DNA of 64,000 bases from Lithodes maja (lineage: Eukaryota; Arthropoda; Malacostraca; Decapoda; Lithodidae). The notes under the pieces are model-generated. The model was not told where the DNA came from and made no database searches. It worked only from the letters and a program-made list of their open reading frames with translations. Shown here in pieces: positions 52,331 to 61,396 of this stretch (position 1 is the stretch's first letter; every line of letters begins with the position of its first letter). Where the stretch lies: NCBI GenBank assembly GCA_037953745.1, contig JBAKBP010013194.1, positions 1 through 64,000 of the forward strand, read 5' to 3'. The position numbers and the translations under genes were made by a program.

Positions 52331-52660
52331 AAATTAATAAAAATAGATTATCATTAGGTTCAGGGATATTTCGTAGCGAGGTCGGTCTATATGATCTGTG
52401 CCCCATGGATATTCTTTCCTCTCATTAAACCATTAGGCTACCATAGCACAGTTGGTAATAAATACATATGATTATATTAATATCCAGCATTCGAGAATGC
52501 ATAATAAGTTGATGGTGTAATGGTTAGAGTGTTTAAATATATGTGTGGGAACCCAGGTTAGAATCCCAGTGGATCACATATATATATGCTTTCATTAATT
52601 AAATTGGAGGTGTTTGGTGTTGGAATAAAATTGATACAAATAGATTAGGACTGTTCTTTA
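52270..52660 (+). repeat. tRNA-derived SINE and a duplicate of its tail
   Basis: 52510-52567 has an A-box-like TGGTGTAATGGTTAGAGTG and a B-box-like CCAGGTTAGAATCCCAGTGG, the arrangement of an internal RNA polymerase III promoter. The following text (GGATCACATA, TGCTTTCATTAATT, GGAGGTGTTTGGTGTTG) also occurs at 52280-52350 without the tRNA head, so two copies, one truncated, lie here. Confidence 0.7.
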
Positions 52661-53989
52661 CCAATTTAGTGACTGTCAGAAGTTCAGACTTTCTATTTTG
52701 AAATATTATTATATACAGTGGTAGACTACTCTCGTTCTGTACGTGCCTCTCCCTATTTGTATCCTTACCGTGCCATATGCGGCAGGATAAGCGCAAGTTT
52801 TGTTGAGTTAGCCATAATATAGTTCGCGCGCGACCGTTCTCATAAATGGTGCTGAACATGGTAGAATTGCTATATATAGACAGTAATTATACCATGGTGC
52901 TGAACCATAATACAAAAGGGCAATATGCCACCGGGCCTCAGTAACCACCGCTCAGCTTAGGATGTCCCTTCCTCTGTAACCTTACATTCTGTAATCCCTC
53001 TTGAATTAAGGTTTAGTATTTCTTAGCTTTCAAATGTCTAACCCATAAACTCAGGCTCAACGATCCACTGAACTAGCTTTTCGCCATAGGTTACATGTAT
53101 CGAATAGTGAGAGTTCTCGCATATACCGAATTCTTGCGCTATTTGGGACCCTATAGTGTAGCTGTTATGCTTAATAAAATTAAAATGACAGCATTGTATT
53201 GAGGGGGTTAAACCACGTATCAGTGTGGCTAATCCACCTATCCAACTATATTGCCCAGGTCAGCATGACCTCGAAAACAATCATCCTTGCCAGTGGAAGA
53301 CATGTTTGCATACATATTGCACAACTATATACAAAATATATATTTGCTACTACAGGTAATATATACAAGTTATGTTATAAGACACAAGGCAATCATGTAT
53401 CAATAAGAGGTGATTGTTTCGAGGTTACTCCTGCCGGACACTAAAATGTGATTTGTATAACATTCCTGCATTCAATAACACAATTTTTATAAATTTATTC
53501 ATAGCAAGCATAAACTAACCCATATAATCATAAAACATACAACTTTTTTATAATTTCACAAATTCTTACATGAACATAATACTTGAATAAAGTTTATAGT
53601 TCTGAAATCTTGAATAATACGCTAGCTAATAATAGGATACAATGGTCTGTATCAAAAGAGAAAATGATAGAGAATAGAGTTCTCTCCTGCCGCAATGAAA
53701 ATGGAATCACAGGGATGACAAAACAAAATCTGACAAAGTCCAGCATTACGTATCAGGTATAGATGTGGTGAGTGTAATATTATATATATCGACTCTATAT
53801 AATTATATCGCAGTTGGCAATGGCATAACATGCCATAAGTTTCCGAGTATAACTTTATAGGCCAAGATATAAAGGTAATGTGGCTTGCTTCCCCAAATTG
53901 AATTAATATTGGTTAGAAGAAGGGTCTTGAGGAAACTCAACTTACTTGAGTTTACTTGAGTTGTAAGGCGTATGAAGCTCTTCTTATGT
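52661..53989. other. AT-rich DNA without recognisable genes
   Basis: Nothing assignable. Frames up to 86 codons show no motif. Confidence 0.4.
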
Positions 53990-54220
53990 GCCTCTCTGTC
54001 CTCCTTCTCAGGATATCAGGCTCTCGGGGGTTGTACGTCTCGCTATACTTGACTGGATTGTTCTTTCAGTGATTTTCCAGGTGTGACTTAAACTGATTTA
54101 TGGTCTCACTTGCAACCACTTCTTCCGGCAAGGAGTTCCAGATGCCAATCATTCTTGTACCCTTGTTAACGATTGTCGCGCTAGTTGAATAAAAAGTCTT
54201 CCTCCTCCAGCTTATCAACT
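53990..54220 (-). pseudogene. LINE ORF2 C-terminal fragment
   Basis: Minus strand: RKTFYSTSATIVNKGTRMIG, IWNSLPEEVVASETINQFKS and HLENH, then a stop. The WNSLPEEVV motif is the conserved C-terminus of CR1-group RT proteins. Only this end remains. Confidence 0.75.
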
Positions 54221-55084
54221 GTGTGTCAACTATTTATATGTGTGTGAAGGAGACAAAAGGCAAAGCTGCCTGTAACAAGTGTCTCCCCCAAATTTGAAGG
54301 ACTGATAGCCTAGCTATGATTGTCTCTACTTTATTTTGTCAGCTAGTTCTCGCCCCTAACTGAATTAGAACTAGATGACAAATAAGACTGATATCTGAAT
54401 TCTCGACTTTTGCCAGAGGTGCTAGGGATGTTTTAAAGTAGTAGGCCTAGATAGACACTTAGAGGTAGGAATTGCGCTAAGTGAATGATAGACACTTAGA
54501 GGGAGGAAGTGAATGATCCCGCTGTTGGTCTTATTTCTTCTTGGAGGAATCTTGAGTTGGGTTGAGAACCGGGTGATGACTGGAGTTTCTCCCACATTTT
54601 TACTAGGCTGGTTGAACTACTACGCAGCTGTCCGTCTGAGCAGTGTCTAGAAGATTTTTGGTAAGTCTGGAGTGAACAGCCGCGAACCAATTCAAGAACC
54701 CCAAGCCAAACGTCGACCTCGCCCCCAACTGAATTAGAACTAGTTTTCCCAATTCTATCTCGAACCCAGCTTGCAATTAAGTCCCGAACAATTGCTGATT
54801 CAGTTGTTATTAGGTCAGTGGATAATTGTGAACAAATTCCCCAAGTCTGCCTCGACTCGGACTTGTAGCTACGCCTGAACAATCAAAAAGCAATATTCAA
54901 TTTAATGATGTATACAATTTCATATAATTATATACTGTATATAGTATATATATTGTAGGAATAGGTTTTTACACCATATCCGAAAGAGGAGTTATGGAGC
55001 TCCGATCTTACTTTCAACCATTTTAACAATTTTACCAACACACCTAAGCTTCGTTTGATGCGATAATAGCCTCCCGAAAATATG
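54221..55084. other. Unassigned DNA
   Basis: A 128-residue minus-strand frame (54496-54882) lacks recognisable domains and good initiation support. CTGAATTAGAACTAG occurs twice (54359, 54729). No gene is claimed. Confidence 0.4.
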
Positions 55085-55150
55085 CCCTGGGCGGGAGTTG
55101 AAGCTGGGACCCTTGGGCTATGAGGCAGTCACTCTACCTGTTAGACTAAT
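55085..55150 (-). repeat. tRNA-like SINE head
   Basis: Minus strand: CTAACAGGTAGAGTGACTGC, CTCATAGCCC, AGCTTCAACTCCCGC. A- and B-box-like segments have tRNA-like spacing. It lacks a convincing full cloverleaf, so it is more likely SINE-derived than a tRNA gene. Confidence 0.45.
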
Positions 55151-55279
55151 AGAAATATCTCTATCACTATAGCAAAGTGCTTCCCATTGGCAGTAAAAAT
55201 GAAAGAGCAAACTATTTGATTACGGTAATGGAATTAAACTCACGAGCGTATATAAGAAAAGGATCTTGGATTAACTATA

Positions 55280-55823
55280 ACAAGCAATTCAAAACCTGCC
55301 CAACAAGTCGCCAAAGTTGTTATAAAAGCAAAACAAATTATTGGCTTCATTGGGAGATCCTTTGAATATAAATCCGACAACGTTATACGCAGTTCATATA
55401 ATTCACTGGTTTGTCCGCATTTGGAATTGGAATTCAGTTTTAGTCGCCATACTATAAAACGCCGAAAAACGGACATTGAAAAACTAGAGAGAGTACAACG
55501 GAGAGTAACTAAAATGATTCCCCGACTAAAAAATAAACCATATGAGGAACGACTAAATGAGTTAAACTTATTTACCTTGAAAAAACGCAGAATTAGAGGG
55601 GACATAATCCAAGTTTTTAATATTATCAAAGGCCATGACAACATGGACACAAGTAAATACTTCACACAAGATAACTCAAATTACACAAGAAGTAATGGTG
55701 GCGTCACATTCACATGAAGCGAAGCATTTCTTTTTCAACAGAGTGGTCAACTTATGGAATAAATTGCCTAGAAATGTTATTGAGTGCCATACAGTCCAGG
55801 CATATAAATATCAACTTAGTTAA
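55280..55823 (+). pseudogene. LINE ORF2 C-terminal fragment
   Basis: VVIKAKQIIGFIGRSFEYKS, SYNSLVCPHLELEFSFS, IEKLERVQRRVTKMIPRLKN, YEERLNELNLFTLKKRRIRG, then after a frameshift at about 55715 FFFNRVVNLWNKLPRNVIE and the stop. Thumb and C-terminal domain of a CR1-group RT; the upstream part is missing. Confidence 0.8.
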
Positions 55824-56250
55824 AATATGACTTTTGAGACTATCGACCCATGAGAATCATTAAGTCCACCTTAAAGTCAGGAAGAACGTAAGACCGGAGT
55901 CCCCGAGACCCCCCAAATATATACCCACAGGTAAACTGGGAATATAAACCCTGAGGTTGTCCTGCTCGAGAACCCCAGATGTCTCCCTTATTAGCGATCA
56001 GGACTGGAGACTCTGTATGAGAACCCCAGTCCCTTCCTTATCAACTTAATAAATATCTCTCCATAAATCCCCGACTGACTGCGTTTGTGCTCAAGTAATG
56101 TGACCGTATCAAAATCGTTCATAGTAGGCATACAATAATTTTGTTTTTCTCGACTAGTCTTTCTGGAGTCCTTCAATTGATTATTGTGGCAATCAATTTC
56201 TTTAACAAGTAGCCTAGGAAGGACAATTAGGTCCGTTGTTGTTTGTCTTG

Positions 56251-56251
<1 letters not shown>

Positions 56252-56288
<37 letters not shown>
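56252..56288. repeat. AT dinucleotide run (left end of Penelope palindrome)
   Basis: Uninterrupted AT repeat. Its counterpart is at 58751-58790 on the other side of the inverted Penelope pair. Confidence 0.95.
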
Positions 56289-56290
<2 letters not shown>

Positions 56291-56420
56291 TCTTTTAAAC
56301 AGACGAGGTTAAAGGCAACTGCAGTTTCAGCATTCAGTATTTTATTGTTACAGCTTTCTATATTTCTAACAATTTTCCTCTGGGGTTCAGAGATGAGATA
56401 CAACAGGTTAGCAAAATTCA

Positions 56421-56475
56421 TGGTGGATCCAACGTTTCACAAGTAAACATCTTGCATCTTCAGGGAATGGGCAGG
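56421..56475 (-). ncRNA. Hammerhead-like ribozyme motif, left arm
   Basis: Minus strand: ATTCC-CTGAAGA-T-GCAAG-ATGTTTA-CTTGT-GAAAC-GTT-GGATCC. The CUGANGA and GAAA core boxes flank a 5-bp stem II (GCAAG/CUUGU, one G-U pair); ACGU can form a minimal stem III with GUU as cleavage triplet; and TCC/GGA starts stem I. One extra U between CUGAAGA and stem II departs from the consensus. Hammerheads are known in Penelope-like elements. Activity is unproven. Confidence 0.5.
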
Positions 56476-56649
56476 TAATGATTAGAATAAGGACAAAGCA
56501 ACATATTTATACAAAATTCGAGGATCAAGAATAGGTAGGTGGGCGGAGCTACTGGGTGTGGGGTGGCTGTTCATTGGTGGAAGGCAGTCTATTCGCGAGA
56601 CAGGCACTAAATCTTATCGGTGGTTGGTTGTTGGCTGTGGGTGGCTGTG

Positions 56650-57438
56650 ATTGGTTGGTGTTGTCAGTAGTGTGCTGATCGCGGAAAGGTACGGGAGGGG
56701 GGCACAGGGCGAGAGGAACGAGGGCAGTATGCCTGTAGCGCTTGCCTGAAGGAAGAATTTGAAGGTCTTGTGTTTGGTTGTTGATGCTGGGGTTGAGCGT
56801 TTGGATATATAGAGCTTCTAAAATAGCTAGTCTTCTGGGGTCTGATTCTTTGTCGAGTATGGTACCGTAGTTTGTTTGTCTAGGTCGGCGCGAGTTAGGG
56901 CAAGATGGTGGGGGGCTTGATAGTGATCTTTTATAGCGCCAGATTGAAGGTGGAGGGTTAGTCGACGGGAAAGGCGAGTCTGTGTCATTCCAACATAGGA
57001 TAGGGGTCCACAGTCCCCAGAGGTGCAAATATGCTGGTATATCACATGATCGTCTTTCGGTTGGTTGGTGGAAATGGGGCGGTTACGGAGGACAAGGTTG
57101 GAGGTCTTAGGAGATTTGTAGTAAATAATGAGTTTTATTTTATTGTCAGGGTTGGTGGGGAGGACGTTTTTGTGAATTATTTCTTTCATAATGGATTCGT
57201 CTGTTGTGTGGTCGGAAGATATGTAGTTTCTGTAGAAAAATGTAATGTCATTGGCCGGGTTGGTGCTAGGGGGGTCTTGTTTGTACCATTTTTCTAGGTG
57301 GTGGTTGATGGCATTGGTGACGTCAGTGTTGGAATACCCATTGTTGACTAGGGCTTGGGTGAGCCTTTCCAATTCATTGTGTGTGTCATTCCAGGTGGTG
57401 CAATGGGTGAGGGCTCTCCTGACATAGGCGGCGATGGT
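56650..57438 (-). pseudogene. Penelope-like GIY-YIG endonuclease (left arm)
   Basis: From STIAAYVRRALTHCTTWND through LIIYYKSPKTSNLVLRNRPI to VIYQHICTSGDCGPLSYVGM, TQTRLSRRLTLHLQSGAIKD. A Y...C...C...YVGMT...R...H signature is followed, after a frame change at about 56880, by LAILEALYIQTLNPSINNQT with the catalytic Glu. The CX-C-rich GIY-YIG form is typical of Penelope elements, where it nicks the target. The RT core is absent. Confidence 0.88.
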
Positions 57439-58310
57439 CATCTACCCTTCCTCGACCTCCTTGTCTCCCTCCACGACCACGGCTTCAAAACTACAGTGTA
57501 CACCAAACCTACTAACAATGGCCAATGTCTTAATGGGGAAAGTGAATGCCCTAAACGATACCATCAGTCCACCATCGCCGCCTATGTCAGGAGAGCCCTC
57601 ACCCATTGCACCACCTGGAATGACACACACAATGAATTGGAAAGGCTCACCCAAGTCCTAGTCAACAATGGGTATTCCAACACTGACGTCACCAATGCCA
57701 TCAACCACCACCTAGAAAAATGGTACAAACAAGACCCCCCTAGCACCAACCCGGCCAATGACATTACATTTTTCTACAGAAACTACATATCTTCCGACCA
57801 CACAACAGACGAATCCATTATGAAAGAAATAATTCACAAAAACGTCCTCCCCACCAACCCTGACAATAAAAATAAAACTCATTATTTACTACAAATCTCC
57901 TAAGACCTCCAACCTTGTCCTCCGTAACCGCCCCATTTCCACCAACCAACCGAAAGACGATCATGTGATATACCAGCATATTTGCACCTCTGGGGACTGT
58001 GGACCCCTATCCTATGTTGGAATGACACAGACTCGCCTTTCCCGTCGACTAACCCTCCACCTTCAATCTGGCGCTATAAAAGATCACTATCAAGCCCCCC
58101 ACCATCTTGCCCTAACTCGCGCCGACCTAGGACAAACAAACTACCATACTCGACAAAGAATCAGACCCCAGAAGACTAGCTATTTTAGAAGCTCTATATA
58201 TCCAAACGCTCAACCCCAGCATCAACAACCAAACACAAGACCTTCAAATTCTTCCTTCAGGCAAGCGCTACAGGCATACTGCCCTCTCGTTCCTCTCGCC
58301 CCTGTGCCCC
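57439..58310 (+). pseudogene. Penelope-like RT C-terminus and GIY-YIG endonuclease (right arm)
   Basis: The end of the RT (LPFLDLLVSLHDHGFKTTVY, RYHQS) is followed by TIAAYVRRALTHC, a frameshift at about 57870 (TNPDNKNKTH versus NPDNKIKLIIYYK), then VIYQHICTSGDCGPLSYVGM and TQTRLSRRLTLHLQSGAIKD. A second small deletion at about 58128 changes the frame after LTRADL. Endonuclease residues are present, but the gene is broken. Confidence 0.85.
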
Positions 58311-58537
58311 CCTCCCGTACCTTTCCGCGATCAGCACACTACTGACAACACCAACCAATCACAGCCACCCACAGCCAACAACCAACCACCGATAAGATTT
58401 AGTGCCCGTCTCGCGAATAGACTGCCTTCCCCAACCCAATGAACAGCCACCCCACACCCAGTAGCTCCGCCCACCTACCTATTCTTGATCCTCGAATTTT
58501 GTATAAATATGTTGCTTTGTCCTTATTCTAATCATTA

Positions 58538-58594
58538 CCTGCCCATTCCCTGAAGATTGCAAGATGTTTACTTGTGAAACGTTTGGATCCACCA
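58538..58594 (+). ncRNA. Hammerhead-like ribozyme motif, right arm
   Basis: Same motif as at 56421-56475, but with one extra T after CTGAAGA (GATTGC) and one in GTTTGG next to the cleavage triplet. It is therefore probably less competent than the left copy. Confidence 0.4.
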
Positions 58595-58746
58595 TGAATT
58601 TTGCTAACCTGTTGTATCTCATCTCTGAACCCCAGAGGAAAATTGTTAGAAATATAGAAAGCTGTAACAATAAAATACTGAATGCTGAAACTGCAGTTGC
58701 CTTTAACCTCGTCTGTTTAAAAGAGAATCTATTACCTGGCTATACT

Positions 58747-58750
<4 letters not shown>

Positions 58751-58790
<40 letters not shown>
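58751..58790. repeat. AT dinucleotide run (right end of Penelope palindrome)
   Basis: Uninterrupted AT repeat, followed by GATATAT and then the TG of the Gypsy LTR at 58798. Confidence 0.95.
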
Positions 58791-58792
<2 letters not shown>

Positions 58793-58797
58793 TATAT

Positions 58798-60618
58798 TGT
58801 TACGGCTGGATCGGCAATACATATTCGGGATTCTTGATCGTAGGACAGAAATGGCTTATGTGACAACGACACGCTCGATTCCAGTCCCAAATACTATATG
58901 CTCCAGACAACAAAAGCACCAACGCCCTACAGAGTTATCGTCTATGGTAACGACGGTACCTTAACTCGGCGAAAGTGTACAACAGGGGTAGGCTATGAGG
59001 CTAAACTCCCTCAGACATTTATAGGTTACGTTATTACTAAGAAATGCAATACTCAAGAAACTACGTTAATATTAAGCCTCTAATGATGTAGAATAGAAGC
59101 AGGCTAAAGGTATGACAGTGAAATGCTAAATAACAAATGTACACGCCTACTTGAAAGCGCTGTGGCACTAGAATAACTGTCCCCTACTAACATGCACTAG
59201 CATGTAGCATACAAGATGTTCATGATCCAGTAGATACCTAATAATACACATGGAAGGAACATAAATAGTAGTCACTTATTATAATAATGAATCTATACTT
59301 GGAATAACTAAAAGGTTGCAGGCAACAGTACTGCGCCGGTAGCCTACTACCGCATAGGCTACTTCGCTTCTCTCACTCTGTCTCCCCTCTGAGTCTGTAT
59401 GCGCCCTACGCAACAGAACTCCGGACACAGCAGCAAAACGACAGTGCAGTTAATTGATACATGAAAGTATTAATAGTGTTGTCTTGTGTGTGAGTAATGT
59501 GTATTGTAAAGTGTTACATACATAAACTTAAAGAGAGCTGCAATGCATAGTAAAATAAAGATATCACCCACTCATCATCCCCATGTGTTCTAGCTAGCAG
59601 GCCAAGTCACAGGAACAACGAGTCCCAGCACCGAAAGCGAGAACCCAGGAAAAGACTGCAGAGAACACAAGGACAGATAAATTACGTTACTCTACTATAC
59701 CGGCACTACGAGCGAGCTGTAGTCTCTGGTACTGCACTCGCTCCTGGCTCGGTAGGCAAATCAAGGCTAAGTCCTCGCCCCTCTACAGACAACTCCTGGG
59801 CATGGTCGGGCTCTTACACATGGCACTAGTCTAGTCACAAATTGGATGATGAGCTGGGCATATAACTCGTGAACATGTAGAACGTTCACCAACTATCCTC
59901 ATCAAGAAGATCGCTGTTCACATTAACCCCTTAAATCTAATACATGTAAATATATGCTTGTCCTAAGAGTAATACGAGAGGTGAGTGCTGAAACTCCTTT
60001 AGGACCTCAAGGGAAGGTAATGCATTTAAATAGAGAGAAGAATGAAATGAGAGTAATGTCGTCAGAGAGAAAGAGTGCAACCGTGAGAAATTGGGAGAGA
60101 GGGCAAGGGATCTTAGAATCTCAAAGGTTCTAGGCAACCTGATCATGGAACACACAGCGAGCCTCCAGGCAATGTGCAGCACGACAACATGGGCAGCCCA
60201 GGCAGCATAGGCAGGCGGCAATGGACTACCAACCCTGTCGCACCTAGCTATAAGCGCAGGGCTGCCAACCGGTCCATACGTCTGGCAACCACCCCCCCGG
60301 CAGCGTGGCGCATTGCTACCCTCTCGCTCTGAAGTCTAACTCACTCTCTCTCTCTGAATTCCTATTGTCTTATCTATCAACTTCTCTATTGATACTACAT
60401 ATTAAATGGAAGGTCTCGACATGGCTTAAAACAAAACCCACCACTGGTTAGCACATGACGAGACCTTTGCAGAGATACAAAGAACATAGTTATACGTTGT
60501 CACACTCAATATAAGCAGCCAGCACGGTACAGCGGTAGAGCGGTACCACACAGTGGCGGTACAGTGGAGTACCAAGGAGTACAATCAGGTAGCGTTGCCA
60601 CGCACTGGGTGCGTCACA
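58798..60618 (-). mobile_element. Probable 3' LTR of the Ty3/Gypsy element
   Basis: In element orientation it begins TGTGACGCACCCAGTGC directly after a G-rich tract (TTGGGGGGGC) and ends CCAGCCGTAACA at 58798, the TG...CA ends of an LTR. The implied length is 1.82 kb. The partner LTR would be to the right of the window, so identity of the two cannot be checked. The region encodes nothing recognisable. Confidence 0.7.
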
Positions 60619-60628
60619 GCCCCCCCAA
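60619..60628 (-). other. Polypurine tract
   Basis: CTTGGGGGGGC on the minus strand, immediately upstream of the LTR start TGTGAC. Expected plus-strand primer site of an LTR retrotransposon. Confidence 0.65.
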
Positions 60629-60642
60629 GATTTTAGATAATC

Positions 60643-61147
60643 GACCTTAGGGGAGGTGTGGTGGAGTGGTCATGCCACTGGATTGGTAATCCAATGGACC
60701 CGGGTTCAAATCCCGATATGTCAATGGGAAGATATTATTGGGATTGAATTTGTGCTGTACCTAGTATCAGTGCATTACCACAAAGCCCACCGAAATGCCA
60801 AAAAAATACCCTCATTGTTCCCTGATTAAATAACACTGTATGAATATTCCCATATTCAAAATATGTTACAGGGGGACAATGCCTAGTGAGTTCACTGCTC
60901 AATAGGTGGCATTCTGAGAGTGAGGGTCTGAGTCTGGAGGGTGAGACGGTGAAGCACTTGAGCGAAGCAACCAGCCGCTTCAGAGATGGAGCTGCTTTGA
61001 GCCATGATGGATGCTTCACATGTCTCACTCCCCAGGCTGGAACAAGACCTCACGGGCTTCACCGTGTTGAGCGGTGGAATGTACAGGCTCTCAGCCTATG
61101 CCCGAGAGGGAGTAGTTGGAATATAGAAAAAAAAAAAAAAAAAAAAA
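60643..61147 (+). repeat. tRNA-derived SINE in the Gypsy 3' UTR
   Basis: The head GTGGTGGAGTGGTCATGCC, CTGGATTGGTAATCCAATGG, GGGTTCAAATCCC has A and B boxes and a TTGGTAA anticodon loop (GGT, threonine-like). A long unrelated body of about 420 bp follows, ending in an A-rich tail at 61129-61147. Exact target duplications were not identified. Confidence 0.72.
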
Positions 61148-61396
61148 GAAGCATTATCAAAATCTGACAGGCAACCAACCGACCTGCTACCCTTAGCTGC
61201 CACTAATTGCAAAAGGTGCACAACAACTGAAGTGTGAATTATACATAAAACACAATATCGCATGCATCATGCTACAACAATAAAGACTTACAAAACTAAA
61301 AAAAAAATTCTCGTTTATTTTATTGTTTTATAATCTTTTTGGACGGCGTTATGATAGCCTAATTTTACTCCTGCTCAACCCACACACCGTGCACGA
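61148..61396. other. Gypsy 3' untranslated region
   Basis: AT-rich, between the pol stop and the SINE. No frames of interest. Confidence 0.55.

Larger units (their letters stand above)
56239..57438 (-). mobile_element. Penelope-like element 3' end, left inverted arm
   Basis: A minus-strand copy of the 3' portion of a Penelope-like retroelement. It has the end of the RT/linker, a GIY-YIG endonuclease and a 3' UTR with a hammerhead-like motif, bordered by an AT run. It is mirrored by the plus-strand copy from 57571 to 58790. The two face each other with a 132-bp unique spacer. Confidence 0.88.
57439..58790 (+). mobile_element. Penelope-like element 3' end, right inverted arm
   Basis: The plus-strand copy starts a little further upstream than its partner, with RT C-terminal motif HLPFLDLLVS, then TTVYTKPTNNGQCLNGESEC and PKRYHQS. 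From 57571 it mirrors the left arm. It ends in the AT run at 58751-58790, into which the Gypsy LTR begins. GATGGT at the centre (57433-57438) is shared by both copies. Confidence 0.88.

Noticed and set aside
54496..54882. 128-codon minus-strand frame as a host gene
   Set aside because: No domain, no recognisable homologue and no support for start or splice sites.
55085..55150. Functional tRNA gene on the minus strand
   Set aside because: Box spacing is tRNA-like but the stems do not pair well; kept only as a SINE-like repeat.
60650..60725. Functional tRNA-Thr gene
   Set aside because: The cloverleaf is imperfect (a C-A mismatch in the anticodon stem), and a long body with an A tail follows, so a SINE is more likely.
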